From NCBI RefSeq assembly GCF_000827125.1, contig NZ_CP010311.1:1302001-1366000 (forward strand): 64,000 bases of DNA, written 5' to 3'. The position numbers and the translations under genes were made by a program. The stretch comes from Geoalkalibacter subterraneus (GTDB lineage Bacteria > Desulfobacterota > Desulfuromonadia > Desulfuromonadales > Geoalkalibacteraceae). Under the pieces are notes generated by a model. That model worked only from the letters and a program-made list of their open reading frames with translations. It was not told where the DNA came from and searched no databases. Positions within the stretch are counted from its first letter, which is position 1. Each line of letters opens with the position of its first letter. This document shows positions 46,923 to 56,053 of the stretch, one piece after another.

Positions 46923-47588
46923 ATGATTCAGATCTACAATGTCTGTAAAAATTATTCGAAGGACAGCGCCGCCCTCGACCAGATCACCCTCAAGATCCCG
47001 AAAGGGGATTTTGTATTTATCACCGGGCCGTCAGGCGCCGGAAAATCGACCCTTCTCAAGCTCCTTTATGCCGGCGAGCGCCCCAACCGCGGGCAGATAC
47101 TGATTGACGGACGCAACGTCACACGCATGAGCGGGCGCCAGGTCCCTTTTCTGCGGCGCAAGATGGGAGTCGTCTTTCAGGATTTCAAACTGATTGCCGG
47201 GCGCACCATCTATGAAAATGTGGCTTTCGCACTTGAAGTCCAGGGGCGCAAGCGCTATGAAATCAGCAAAAAGGTCTATGCCGCCCTTAAAAACGTGGGG
47301 CTTGAGCACAAGCTCAACCGCTACCCTCTGGAACTCTCGGGGGGAGAACAGCAGCGTGTTGCCGTGGCCCGGGCGCTGGTCGTCGACCCGATGATCCTCA
47401 TTGCCGATGAGCCCACCGGCAATCTCGACCCGGAAACCACTATCGAGTTGATGGAACTGTTCAAAAGCGCCAATGCCCGGGGGTCGACGGTCCTGATGGC
47501 GACGCATGACCGCGACCTGATCCGGCGCTATCCCCGCCGCATCGTCACCCTGGAGAACGGGCGTCTGACGGAAGACCGCGAGGTCTGA
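46923..47588 (+). CDS. ftsE: Cell division ATP-binding protein FtsE
   Basis: 221-residue ABC ATPase that works with FtsX at the septum to switch on peptidoglycan amidases. Walker A GPSGAGKST (about 37), signature LSGGEQQRVAVARAL (about 139), Walker B LIADEPTGNLD. It starts just after the pseudopilin gene and is followed by ftsX after about 30 bp. Confidence 0.95.
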   Translation: MIQIYNVCKNYSKDSAALDQITLKIPKGDFVFITGPSGAGKSTLLKLLYAGERPNRGQILIDGRNVTRMSGRQVPFLRRKMGVVFQDFKLIAGRTIYENVAFALEVQGRKRYEISKKVYAALKNVGLEHKLNRYPLELSGGEQQRVAVARALVVDPMILIADEPTGNLDPETTIELMELFKSANARGSTVLMATHDRDLIRRYPRRIVTLENGRLTEDREV

Positions 47589-47620
47589 GGGCGCAGGGCT
47601 GGTTGGAGAGAGTAGAGACT

Positions 47621-48514
47621 GTGGACACTTTTCGTTATTTTATCCGCCGCGCGGTGCGCAACATGCGCCAGAGCCCTTTTCTCTGCATCGCTGCAGTGGC
47701 CACCACTGCGCTGGCGCTTGCGATCGTCGGTTTTTTCGCCATTATCGTTTTCAACGTCGAGAAGCTGACCTCCCGTTGGGGGGAGGAGGTTGAAGTCATT
47801 GCCTATCTCGACGAGGTGCCCGAAACCGAGGTGCTGCAAAAACGGATCGCCCAGATCGAGGCCATGCCCGAGGTGGATCGGGTCAACCTGGTGACGCGGG
47901 CTCAGGCTTTCGAGCGTTTTCGCGAACGCCTAGGCCCCCATGCGGAGCTTCTTGACGGCGTGGACCCCGAAATTCTCCCGGCTTCGCTGGAGATTTCGCT
48001 AAGCCCCGATCTACGGGACCGCCAAGGCGTGGATCAGCTTGTGGCAAGCCTCAAGCAGCAGGCCGGTCTCTCCGACCTGCGCTACGGTCACGAATGGCTG
48101 GCCAAGTTCGAATCATTCATGTCCCTGGTGAGGCTGGTTGGCGTCATCCTTGGGGGCTTTCTGCTTTTTGCCGCGCTGTTCATTGTCTCCAACACCATTC
48201 GCCTGACCCTGTTCGCGCGGCGGGAAGAGCTTGAAATCATGGCCCTGGTCGGCGCGACTCCTTTATTCATCAAGATCCCTTTCATTATCGAGGGGGCGGT
48301 GCAGGGGGTGGCAGGTGGCCTGCTGGCATTGACCGGGGTGTACCTGGTTTTTGCCCTTTTTCTGCAACAGGGGCTTCAGACCGTCCTTCTTGCGGCAGGG
48401 GGGCAGCAGGTGGTTTTTCTCCCCTCCGCTTATCTGGTGGGTTTGATTCTGCTGGGATTGCTGCTTGGCATCGGCGGCAGCCTCGGCGCGCTGCGCAAGT
48501 TCGTGCGGATCTGA
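47621..48514 (+). CDS. ftsX: Cell division protein FtsX
   Basis: 297-residue membrane partner of FtsE with four helices (about 20-45, 165-190, 220-240 and 265-290) and a periplasmic loop (about 50-160) that contacts the EnvC-type activator. I start at GTG 47621, with GGAGAG upstream; a TTG at 47603 would add six residues. It is co-transcribed with ftsE and envC. Confidence 0.92.
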   Translation: MDTFRYFIRRAVRNMRQSPFLCIAAVATTALALAIVGFFAIIVFNVEKLTSRWGEEVEVIAYLDEVPETEVLQKRIAQIEAMPEVDRVNLVTRAQAFERFRERLGPHAELLDGVDPEILPASLEISLSPDLRDRQGVDQLVASLKQQAGLSDLRYGHEWLAKFESFMSLVRLVGVILGGFLLFAALFIVSNTIRLTLFARREELEIMALVGATPLFIKIPFIIEGAVQGVAGGLLALTGVYLVFALFLQQGLQTVLLAAGGQQVVFLPSAYLVGLILLGLLLGIGGSLGALRKFVRI

Positions 48515-48518
48515 AGTT

Positions 48519-49667
48519 ATGCCCCTTTACCTGCGCATCTTCATCATTCTTTGCTTTGTTTTTCTGACTTCCCTCTCGGTTTTCGGCCAGGCGCAGGACC
48601 TGGCTGAGACGCGTCAAACGCTGGAGCGCATTCAGGAGCGCATCAAATCCACCCGCTCCGATCTCGAACAGATAAAATCTCATTCAGGCTCTCTGCGGCG
48701 GCAGCTTGAAGCCGTGCGCGACGATCTGGAACGACTCAACCGGCAACTGGGCGAGCTGGAGCGTTCGCGGGAGGATCTGGCCCGACGCATCAAGGACAAC
48801 CAACGTCAGGCTGATGAAGCGCAGAGGCGCATCGAGGATTTACGCGCCAAGGTTGAGCAGCGGCTGGTGGTTTTGTACAAGGAAGGGGAAAGCGGCCCCT
48901 TGAGCCTGATCTTCTCTCCCCAGTCTCCGGCCCGTCAGGCCGAACAGTACGATTACATGGCGCGCATTCTTGAATATGACCGCGAACTGCTGGAGCAGTT
49001 TCGCGCAGATGTGCGTGAGCTGGAACAGGTACGTTCACGCCTGCTCGCTTTGCGCGATGAGCAGCAGCAGGTGCTTAATGCAACACGGCAGAACCGCGAT
49101 ACCGCTCGGGATGCGGCGCGATTGCAGGAGCAGCTTCTTTCTGCCGCCCGCCAGGAGCAAAAAGCGCTCAGCAGCCAACTGGATGAACTCAAGGATCAGG
49201 CCAGGGGATTGTCGGAACTGGTCAAAAAACTTGAATCGCAGCAGGCCCGGGCGTATACTGACAGCGGCAATTTCGTTGATCTTAAAGGGCATTTGCCCTG
49301 GCCGGTGGAGGGCCGGGTCACCTACGGTTTCGGGCAGCAGAAGCACCCGCAGCTCGGCACCACCTTCGACAGTCACGGCATCGAAATTGCCATCGATTCA
49401 GCTCAACCCGTTAAAGCGGTGGCCGATGGTCGCGTCATCTACGCCAACTGGTTCAAGGGGTACGGCAATCTGCTGATCCTCGATCATGGCAACAGTTATT
49501 ATACCCTGTATGCCCAGAATGCCCGGTTGACCAAAGGGGTCGACGACGTGGTCGCGCGCGGTGAAACCATCGGCTTCTCCGGGCTGCCAGGCAGCAATGG
49601 GATCTATTTCGAAATCCGTAAGGGAGGAACTCCCCAGGATCCCGGTCCATGGCTACGTAAAAGGTAA
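48519..49667 (+). CDS. envC: Murein hydrolase activator EnvC
   Basis: 382 residues: signal peptide (FIILCFVFLTSLSVFG), a long coiled coil (about 30-240) and a C-terminal M23/LytM domain (about 275-380). The LytM domain is degenerate: the usual HPGID is SHGIE and the HxH site reads YAQN, so it cannot hold zinc. That fits a non-catalytic activator of AmiB/AmiC-type amidases, controlled by FtsEX. The start is four bases after ftsX. Confidence 0.9.
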   Translation: MPLYLRIFIILCFVFLTSLSVFGQAQDLAETRQTLERIQERIKSTRSDLEQIKSHSGSLRRQLEAVRDDLERLNRQLGELERSREDLARRIKDNQRQADEAQRRIEDLRAKVEQRLVVLYKEGESGPLSLIFSPQSPARQAEQYDYMARILEYDRELLEQFRADVRELEQVRSRLLALRDEQQQVLNATRQNRDTARDAARLQEQLLSAARQEQKALSSQLDELKDQARGLSELVKKLESQQARAYTDSGNFVDLKGHLPWPVEGRVTYGFGQQKHPQLGTTFDSHGIEIAIDSAQPVKAVADGRVIYANWFKGYGNLLILDHGNSYYTLYAQNARLTKGVDDVVARGETIGFSGLPGSNGIYFEIRKGGTPQDPGPWLRKR

Positions 49668-49766
49668 ATTTTTCCTGTCGCCGCACCGTTGTTCCGCTTC
49701 TATCCACCCGGTTTATGCGAATAAACCGGGTTCGCCATTTCTCAACGCTTGATCGGAGGTCATTTG

Positions 49767-51071
49767 ATGCCCCCACGTAAACGTTCCTCAGGTTTGCTCA
49801 TCATTCTGGCGGTTGTGCTTCTCGGTGGATTTTCCTTTGGAAATTTCAGCCGCTGTGCGCAGGCCGACAGTACGAAGGAATATCAGGAGCTGGATCTTTT
49901 CACCGATGTCCTGGCGCTGGTGCGCAAAAGCTATGTCGAAGAGGTGCCGCTGAAGGATCTGATCTACGGTGCCATCAATGGCATGCTGGCTTCCCTTGAT
50001 CCTCACAGCTCCTTTCTGCCGCCGGATATGTACCAGGAAATGAAGATCGATACCCGCGGTGAATTCGGCGGACTCGGCATCGAGATCACCATCCGCAACG
50101 GCATCCTCACCATCGTCTCGCCGATTGAGGATACCCCGGCCTTCCGCGCCGGTCTGCAGGCTGGAGACGAGATCGTTAAAATTGAAGACCGGATGACCAA
50201 AAACATGACCATTATGGACGCGGTCAAACTGATGCGCGGCAAGCCCGGCACCGACATTACCATCTCCGTCATGCGGGAAGAGTTCGACAAGCCGAAGGAA
50301 TTCACCCTGACCCGCGAAATTATCAAGGTCCGTAGCGTCAAGGCCCGCACCCTTGAAGACGGGTACGGTTATATCCGCCTTGTCCAGTTTCAGGAGCGTA
50401 CCGCCGACGACCTGCGTGCCGCACTGAAGCAGATTCACAAGGAAAATCCCGATGGTCTGGCCGGGTTGATTCTCGATTTGCGCAACAACCCGGGCGGCCT
50501 TCTCGATCAGGCCGTAGCGGTGTCTGATGTCTTTCTCTCCGAGGGGTTGATCGTTTATACCGAGGGGCGCGACCAGAACAGCCATTTGCGGTTCAGCGCG
50601 CGGGGCAACGGGTCCGAGGCCGATTACCCGCTGGTTGTGCTGATCAACGGCGGCAGTGCCAGCGCCTCGGAGATCGTGGCCGGCGCCCTGCAGGATCACA
50701 AGCGCGGCATTGTGATGGGGACGCCGAGCTTCGGCAAAGGGTCGGTGCAGACAATCATCCCGCTTGGCGATGACTCAGGCCTGCGTTTGACCACGGCCCG
50801 TTACTATACCCCCTCGGGTCGCTCGATCCAGGCCCAGGGCATTCAGCCGGATATTGAAGTGCGCTCCGCCACCCTGACGGAAAAGGCCGAAGGGTTTGCG
50901 TTCCGGGAGGAGGATCTCGCCAAGCACTTCGAATCATCTACGGAAGATAACGGTAAAACCGCTGATTTTGAATTGGATGAAGAGTCGCGCAAAGATTATC
51001 AGTTGATGCGTGCTCTTGATCTTCTCAAAGGGTGGCGTATTCTTAAAAACCTTGATCGGCAGGCCGCCTGA
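49767..51071 (+). CDS. ctpA: Carboxyl-terminal processing protease
   Basis: 434-residue exported S41 serine protease. N-terminal signal or anchor (about 10-28), PDZ domain (about 90-165; GGLGIEI and GLQAGDEIVKI) and the S41 domain with the Ser-Lys dyad in GGSASASEIVAGAL (Ser about 306) and PSFGKGSVQ (Lys about 331). ATG 49767 follows CGGAGG. In the relatives it lies in the same order after envC and before the deacetylase. Confidence 0.94.
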   Translation: MPPRKRSSGLLIILAVVLLGGFSFGNFSRCAQADSTKEYQELDLFTDVLALVRKSYVEEVPLKDLIYGAINGMLASLDPHSSFLPPDMYQEMKIDTRGEFGGLGIEITIRNGILTIVSPIEDTPAFRAGLQAGDEIVKIEDRMTKNMTIMDAVKLMRGKPGTDITISVMREEFDKPKEFTLTREIIKVRSVKARTLEDGYGYIRLVQFQERTADDLRAALKQIHKENPDGLAGLILDLRNNPGGLLDQAVAVSDVFLSEGLIVYTEGRDQNSHLRFSARGNGSEADYPLVVLINGGSASASEIVAGALQDHKRGIVMGTPSFGKGSVQTIIPLGDDSGLRLTTARYYTPSGRSIQAQGIQPDIEVRSATLTEKAEGFAFREEDLAKHFESSTEDNGKTADFELDEESRKDYQLMRALDLLKGWRILKNLDRQAA

Positions 51072-51093
51072 ATCAGGATAACAACCTTTTTTC

Positions 51094-51119
51094 GAAGGGG
51101 GGCTTGACCCCCCTTTTCG
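51094..51119 (+). other. Hairpin between ctpA and the deacetylase gene
   Basis: CGAAGGGGGG pairs with CCCCCCTTTTCG around a CTTGA loop. It lies 9 bp before the next ATG and would cover its ribosome site, so it could damp translation or cause partial termination. Confidence 0.4.
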
Positions 51120-51127
51120 CAGGTTTT

Positions 51128-52423
51128 ATGGCACCCGCTAAAAAGAAAGCGCCGAGCAAGGCGTCCTCCGGCAAGACCCCGCCCAAGACCCCGCCCAAGA
51201 AAACGGCGAAGAAAGCGGCCCAGAAGGCGGCAAAGAAAGCGCCGCAGAAGACGACGCCCGCCGCTTCTGGCGGAAAGTCACCCCGAAGCAGGAACCCTAA
51301 GGTCACAGCAGGGGAACTCAAGATCTGGGTGGCGCTGCTGTGCGTTGTGATTTTCCTTGTGGCCGCAGTGGCGCTTCTGCAAAAAGCACGCAAGGTTTTT
51401 GACCCGGGGGACGCCGACCCTGTTCCCGTTGCATCCACCGAGGTTGAAAAACTCGGTTTCGAGCAGGCCCGCACCATTTTCGAGCAGGCCATGGATGAGA
51501 TCGTCGATGGCCCCTCTGTCGAACGTACGCGCAGCACTGACAGCGTCGCCTATCGGATTCTGAACGAGGATTTGTCGCAGGAGGAATTCACCCATCTCGA
51601 AGCCGTGCTGGGCGCCAGTCCGGGACAGTGGCGGCTCAACCGTCCGCAAACCGGGCATCTCGTTGCCAGGGCGGAGGACAGGTGGCAGTTCGAACTGCTG
51701 TTCGTAACGCCTCCCTCCCCGCCGCCTTTGGAGAACGTTGAGCAGGGCCCGCGGGTGGCCATCATCATGGATGATATGGGCAATGACACCTTCAGCACTC
51801 GGGAGCTGCTGGCCATCGACCTCGAGGTGACGTTTGCCGTTCTGCCGGAAACCGAATCTTCAACTGAGACAGCGCGACTGGCTCATGCACAGGGGCGCGA
51901 GGTGATGCTGCACCTGCCCATGGAGCCGATCGGCTATCCTCAACCCAATCCGGGACGAAACGCCCTGCTGATCAGCTTGTCCGCCGAGCAGATCCGGGCG
52001 CGCATGGCTTCCTATCTTCAGCAGGTACCCCATGCCGTCGGCGGCAACAATCACATGGGGTCGCGCTTTACCCAGCATGAGGAGGGGATGCGGGTGGTGC
52101 TCGATGAGCTGGCCCGGCATAACCTCTTTTTTGTCGACAGCCTGACCACCAACGGTTCGGTCACCCGTCGCTTGGCCGCGGATCGCGGTGTGCCTTTCGG
52201 GCGTCGCAGCCTTTTTCTGGATAATGATGCTGATGTGGAAAAAGTCCGCCAGCAGATCCGCAAGCTGATCAGCCTGGCGTTGCGAGAAGGAGAGGCGGTA
52301 GGAATCTGTCACCCCTATCCGGAAACGATGGAAGCGCTACGGCGCGAACAGGAGTCTTTCGCCGCCGCAGGCGTCAAGGTGGTTCCCATGTCGCATCTGG
52401 TAAGGTCGCTGCCGCGATCCTGA
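51128..52423 (+). CDS. YibQ-type divergent polysaccharide deacetylase
   Basis: 431 residues: a highly basic Lys/Ala/Pro-rich cytoplasmic N terminus (about 1-65), one membrane helix (about 72-92), then a periplasmic region and a divergent polysaccharide-deacetylase (PF04748-like) domain (about 210-425) with VAIIMDDMGND, VMLHLPMEP, GGNNHMGSRFT and GICHPYPET. The function of this family is not established; it regularly follows envC and ctpA in cell-wall clusters, which suggests a part in septal peptidoglycan turnover. The poly-Lys tail is unusual. Confidence 0.88.
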   Translation: MAPAKKKAPSKASSGKTPPKTPPKKTAKKAAQKAAKKAPQKTTPAASGGKSPRSRNPKVTAGELKIWVALLCVVIFLVAAVALLQKARKVFDPGDADPVPVASTEVEKLGFEQARTIFEQAMDEIVDGPSVERTRSTDSVAYRILNEDLSQEEFTHLEAVLGASPGQWRLNRPQTGHLVARAEDRWQFELLFVTPPSPPPLENVEQGPRVAIIMDDMGNDTFSTRELLAIDLEVTFAVLPETESSTETARLAHAQGREVMLHLPMEPIGYPQPNPGRNALLISLSAEQIRARMASYLQQVPHAVGGNNHMGSRFTQHEEGMRVVLDELARHNLFFVDSLTTNGSVTRRLAADRGVPFGRRSLFLDNDADVEKVRQQIRKLISLALREGEAVGICHPYPETMEALRREQESFAAAGVKVVPMSHLVRSLPRS

Positions 52424-52453
52424 CAAGGAGCGGTCCGATGTCATGAGGTGTTT

Positions 52454-53368
52454 TCAGGTAGCGGATTGGGAAGGCAGCGCGTCTGATTCAGAATCGTCCG
52501 TAAAGTTTTCAGCTGCCTGCTCATCGGCGTTCTTCAAGCTCTCTCTTTCAGCTTCGAGCTGAGCGATGATTGACGCGATGCGTCGCCGGGGCGTTTTGTG
52601 CATATCGTCGAACACCTGGCTGGCCAGGTGGATAAACTGCTGATGCACCTCGGTGTTGCGACCGTAGCTCAGGACGGGATGGATTTTCCCTTCCGGGTTG
52701 GTGTTGAGAGACTCGACCTTGGGACTCTTGGAAATAAAACCATCCAGGCAGCGATAACCTCGGTTGATGGCGTAAGCGCGCAGCAGTTCCTGGGTGTTTT
52801 TGAACGGCCCATCGAAGCGGATGCGCGAATCGACCAGGCAGGGAAGGATGCGAAGCGGACGGCGCGAGAGACCCTGCTGATCGAAAAAATCGTACAGATT
52901 GCGGCAGTTCTCCAGCGAGGGGGCGTCTTTGACCGGCACGATGACCCGGTCGGCGGCGAACAGGGCATTGCGGGTCAGGATATCCAGATCAGGGCGGGTG
53001 TCGACGATGACAACCCCGCTCAGGCTGGCGCCCGCCAGCCCCAGGGCCAGATCGGCGACGCTGTGTACGCTGCCGCGCAAGGTTTCCGTATCGCGCCAGG
53101 AGGGGATGAAGCAGACGCCGTACTGCCCCAGTTCGATCAGATCTTCAACGCCGTGGTCACCTGTGAGAAGATCACGGACCGTGGCACGCTCCCGCCCCCG
53201 GCCGATGCGGAACATGCGGTCGACGCTGAAGTGGTTGTCGAAGCTCAGCAGCGTCACCGGCAGATCTTCGTCGATGGCCTTGAGGTAGATGGCCAGATTG
53301 GTGGCCAAGGTCGTTTTTCCGACCCCGCCTTTCTCGCTGGAAATGGTGACCACGTAAGGGCCGGTCAT
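52454..53368 (-). CDS. ParA/MinD-family ATPase
   Basis: 304-residue SIMIBI-class ATPase with deviant Walker A KGGVGKTT (about 13-20), switch region SFDNHFS and VVIVDTRPDLD. The last 70 residues are a helical, acidic tail (ESLKNADEQAAENFTDDSESD) beyond the ATPase fold. There is no ParB partner nearby. Cellular cargo positioning, plasmid-like segregation or polar localisation are possible. It is convergent with the deacetylase gene and divergent from xseA. Confidence 0.85.
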   Translation of the reverse strand: MTGPYVVTISSEKGGVGKTTLATNLAIYLKAIDEDLPVTLLSFDNHFSVDRMFRIGRGRERATVRDLLTGDHGVEDLIELGQYGVCFIPSWRDTETLRGSVHSVADLALGLAGASLSGVVIVDTRPDLDILTRNALFAADRVIVPVKDAPSLENCRNLYDFFDQQGLSRRPLRILPCLVDSRIRFDGPFKNTQELLRAYAINRGYRCLDGFISKSPKVESLNTNPEGKIHPVLSYGRNTEVHQQFIHLASQVFDDMHKTPRRRIASIIAQLEAERESLKNADEQAAENFTDDSESDALPSQSAT

Positions 53369-53530
53369 GCAGCGTCTCCTTGTAGAACGAACTTGAGGTT
53401 TCCTGCGAACTCCCGTTCAGAGCAGGTATTTCGCCGGCTATCTTGGGCCATTCGCCGCCGTGTGTCAACGGCCTGTCGCCCGGATCGCCCTGTTTCCTCC
53501 GTACTTCACCGTACTTTTTCAGGTTTGCCC

Positions 53531-54730
53531 ATGTCTGAATCCCTGCCATTGCTTTCTGTCGCGCGTCTGGTGGCACTGCTGCGCGAAACCGTTGAGGATA
53601 ATTTTGTCCAGGTGCTGGTCGAAGGCGAAATTTCCAACTATGCCCGCCCGCCCTCAGGCCACGCCTATTTCACACTGAAAGATGACAAGGCACAGCTGCG
53701 TTCCGTGATGTTTCGTCCCTACAACCGCCTTCTGCGCTTCGTGCCTGAAAACGGCATGCAGGTCATCTGCGGCGGGCGCATCAGTCTTTACGAGCCGCGC
53801 GGCGAGTTGCAGATGGTCGTCGAAACCATGGAGCCCAAGGGGCTCGGCGGCCTGCAGGTGGCCTTTGCGCAGCTCAAAGAACGATTGGAGAGCGAAGGGT
53901 TGTTTGCGCCGGAGCGCAAGCGCCCCCTGCCGGGCTTCCCGCGCTGCATCGGGGTGGTAACATCTGCCTCCGGTGCAGCGATTCACGACATCCTCAATGT
54001 GCTGCGCCGCCGCCTGACCGGCGTGAGGATCATTCTGCGGCCGGCCCAGGTGCAGGGCAGGGGAGCTGCGGCCGACATTGCCTCCGGCATCGCCGACCTC
54101 AATCGGCAGGGCGAGGCCGACGTCCTTATCGTCGGCCGGGGCGGCGGTAGCCTTGAGGATCTGTGGGCCTTCAACGAGGAGGAGGTGGCCCGTGCCATTT
54201 ATGCCTCGCACATTCCCGTCATCAGCGCCGTCGGCCATGAGACCGATGTCACCATCGCGGACCTGGTGGCCGACCTGCGTGCGCCCACTCCCAGCGCCGC
54301 TGCTGAAATGGTGGCCAAGAGCCGCCTTGAACTTGAAGGTCACCTCGATCACCTGTCCATGCGCCTTGCCTCCCAGATGCGTTCCCGTTTGAACCTGCTG
54401 GAGGAGAGGGTCGAAGGGCTGGCCCGGCGTCTGCGTTCGCCCATCGAAGATCTGCAGCAGTGCCGCGGTCGAATCGATGAACTCGAACAGCGCCTGCAGA
54501 AGCAGATGGTCAGAGAAGTCGCGACCCGGCACGAGAAACTTGGCGCATTGACCGGACGCCTGGACGCCTTGAGCCCCCTCGGCGTCCTCAAGCGCGGCTA
54601 TGCCATCGTGATGCACAGCGAGAGCGGCGAGGCGGTCCGCCGTGCCGAGGCGGTGGCGCTCGGCGATCCCCTGCATATCCGGTTGAAACAGGGACATCTG
54701 CAGGCCCGGGTGACGGAGGTGGAACCCTGA
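53531..54730 (+). CDS. xseA: Exodeoxyribonuclease VII large subunit
   Basis: 399 residues; degrades single-stranded DNA to oligonucleotides together with XseB. N-terminal OB domain (ISNYARPPSGHAYFTLKDDKAQLR, about 40-65), catalytic domain with GVVTSASGAAIHDI, VGRGGGSLEDLWAFN and SAVGHETDVTIADLVADLRAPTPSAAAE, a coiled-coil region and the C-terminal VLKRGYAIV motif. It is shorter than E. coli XseA (456). I start at ATG 53531; the open frame extends upstream but only because it runs antisense to the ParA gene. Confidence 0.94.
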   Translation: MSESLPLLSVARLVALLRETVEDNFVQVLVEGEISNYARPPSGHAYFTLKDDKAQLRSVMFRPYNRLLRFVPENGMQVICGGRISLYEPRGELQMVVETMEPKGLGGLQVAFAQLKERLESEGLFAPERKRPLPGFPRCIGVVTSASGAAIHDILNVLRRRLTGVRIILRPAQVQGRGAAADIASGIADLNRQGEADVLIVGRGGGSLEDLWAFNEEEVARAIYASHIPVISAVGHETDVTIADLVADLRAPTPSAAAEMVAKSRLELEGHLDHLSMRLASQMRSRLNLLEERVEGLARRLRSPIEDLQQCRGRIDELEQRLQKQMVREVATRHEKLGALTGRLDALSPLGVLKRGYAIVMHSESGEAVRRAEAVALGDPLHIRLKQGHLQARVTEVEP

Positions 54731-54786
54731 GTGCGTTCCCTGTCCGTTTTCCTTGAAACCAGTCATTGACGCACTCGCAAAAAATC

Positions 54787-54816
54787 TTGACCCGACCCGG
54801 TCAGGGTGTCAATAAT
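54787..54816 (+). promoter_or_regulatory. Sigma-70-like promoter for xseB-ispA-dxs
   Basis: TTGACC (54787-54792) and AATAAT (54811-54816) are 18 bp apart. The spacer contains an imperfect inverted repeat, TGACCCGACC/GGTCAGGGTGTCA, overlapping the -35 box. Confidence 0.5.
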
Positions 54817-54874
54817 CTCTATTTGCCCCAAAAGTCCCGTTTCTGTTCGGGCTTTGTGCAAGGAGACGCTCACT

Positions 54875-55117
54875 ATGCAGGACCCCGATTTCGAAAAAGC
54901 TCTCAAGCAGCTGGAGGATGCCGTCACAAAACTTGAAAGCGGCGAGCTTTCCCTGGAAGAATCGCTGCGCTGCTTCGAAGACGGCGTTCGTTCGGCTCGG
55001 CAGTGCCGCACTGCGCTTGATTCCATGCAGACACGGGTCGAGCAGCTGCTGAAGAAAAGCGACGGAAAGATTGAAACCGCCGCGTTGCACTTCGACGATG
55101 AAAATGGACAAGACTGA
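54875..55117 (+). CDS. xseB: Exodeoxyribonuclease VII small subunit
   Basis: 80-residue helical subunit that binds XseA in several copies. Signature FEKALKQLEDAVTKLESGELSLEESLRCFEDGV is typical; ATG 54875 follows AAGGAGA. It sits before ispA and dxs, an order conserved in many proteobacteria. Confidence 0.95.
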   Translation: MQDPDFEKALKQLEDAVTKLESGELSLEESLRCFEDGVRSARQCRTALDSMQTRVEQLLKKSDGKIETAALHFDDENGQD

Positions 55118-55127
55118 GGGAGGATTC

Positions 55128-56018
55128 GTGGATCTCAAGGCTTATCTCAAGCAAAAGGCCGCGCTGGTGGATGAGGCGATCATGCGCTATCTGCCGGCGC
55201 CCGACACCATGCCCGCCAAATTGCACCAGGCCATGCGCTATTCGGTCATGGCCGGCGGAAAGCGGGTGCGCCCGGTGCTGATGCTCGCGGCCTGCGCGGC
55301 GGTGGGCGGCAATGAAAAGAATGCGCTTCCGGCGGCCTGCGCCATGGAAATGATCCATACCTATTCGCTGATTCATGACGATCTGCCCGCCATGGACGAC
55401 GACGATTTCCGCCGTGGGCGCCCGACCAACCACAAGGTTTATGGCGAGGCGACCGCCATCCTGGCCGGCGATGCCCTGCTGACCGAAGCTTTCATTCTGC
55501 TCAGCGACGCCAGGATCAATTCTGATGTACCACCCGAGGTTCTGTTGCGGGTCTGCAGCACCATCGCCCGCTGCGCCGGTTCCATGGGGATGGTGGGCGG
55601 ACAGGTGGTGGATATGGAATCGGAAGGGAAGGAGATTGATTTCCCGACCCTCGAATATATCCACACCCACAAGACCGGTGCCCTGATTCTGGCGGCCATT
55701 CAAAGTGGCGCCCTGATCGGCGGCGCCGATGAAAAGACTTTTGATGCGTTAAAACGCTACGGCGGCGCGGTGGGGCTGGCCTTCCAGGTTGCCGACGACA
55801 TTCTCGACGTGGTCGGCGACAGCCAGGCCCTGGGCAAAAGCGCCGGCCGCGACCACGCGCGCGGCAAAAACACTTATCCGGCCCTGATCGGGCTTGACGC
55901 CAGCCGCTCCCGGGCGCGCGACCTGGTCAATGTCGCGCACCAGGCGATTGAGCCTTTGGGCGAGGCCGCCGAACCACTGCGCGCCATCGCCTCCTATATC
56001 ATCGAACGTGAGACCTGA
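55128..56018 (+). CDS. ispA: Polyprenyl (farnesyl/geranyl) diphosphate synthase
   Basis: 296-residue trans-isoprenyl diphosphate synthase making the C15 precursor of quinones and cell-wall carrier lipid. First aspartate motif [10 protein letters not shown] (about 85), second motif DDILD (about 224), GGKRVRP near residue 45. GTG 55128 is used because GGGAGG precedes it, 10 bp after xseB. It is followed by dxs. Confidence 0.95.
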   Translation: MDLKAYLKQKAALVDEAIMRYLPAPDTMPAKLHQAMRYSVMAGGKRVRPVLMLAACAAVGGNEKNALPAACAMEMIHTYSLIHDDLPAMDDDDFRRGRPTNHKVYGEATAILAGDALLTEAFILLSDARINSDVPPEVLLRVCSTIARCAGSMGMVGGQVVDMESEGKEIDFPTLEYIHTHKTGALILAAIQSGALIGGADEKTFDALKRYGGAVGLAFQVADDILDVVGDSQALGKSAGRDHARGKNTYPALIGLDASRSRARDLVNVAHQAIEPLGEAAEPLRAIASYIIERET

Positions 56019-56053
56019 GAACCCAGGCCTTAAACAGTATAGTGGAATCCGAT

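Noticed and set aside
52598-53530. A 311-codon in-frame extension upstream of xseA
   Set aside because: It lies entirely antisense to the ParA gene and the intergenic space; XseA family proteins begin at MSESLPLLSVARLV and no ribosome site supports the long form.
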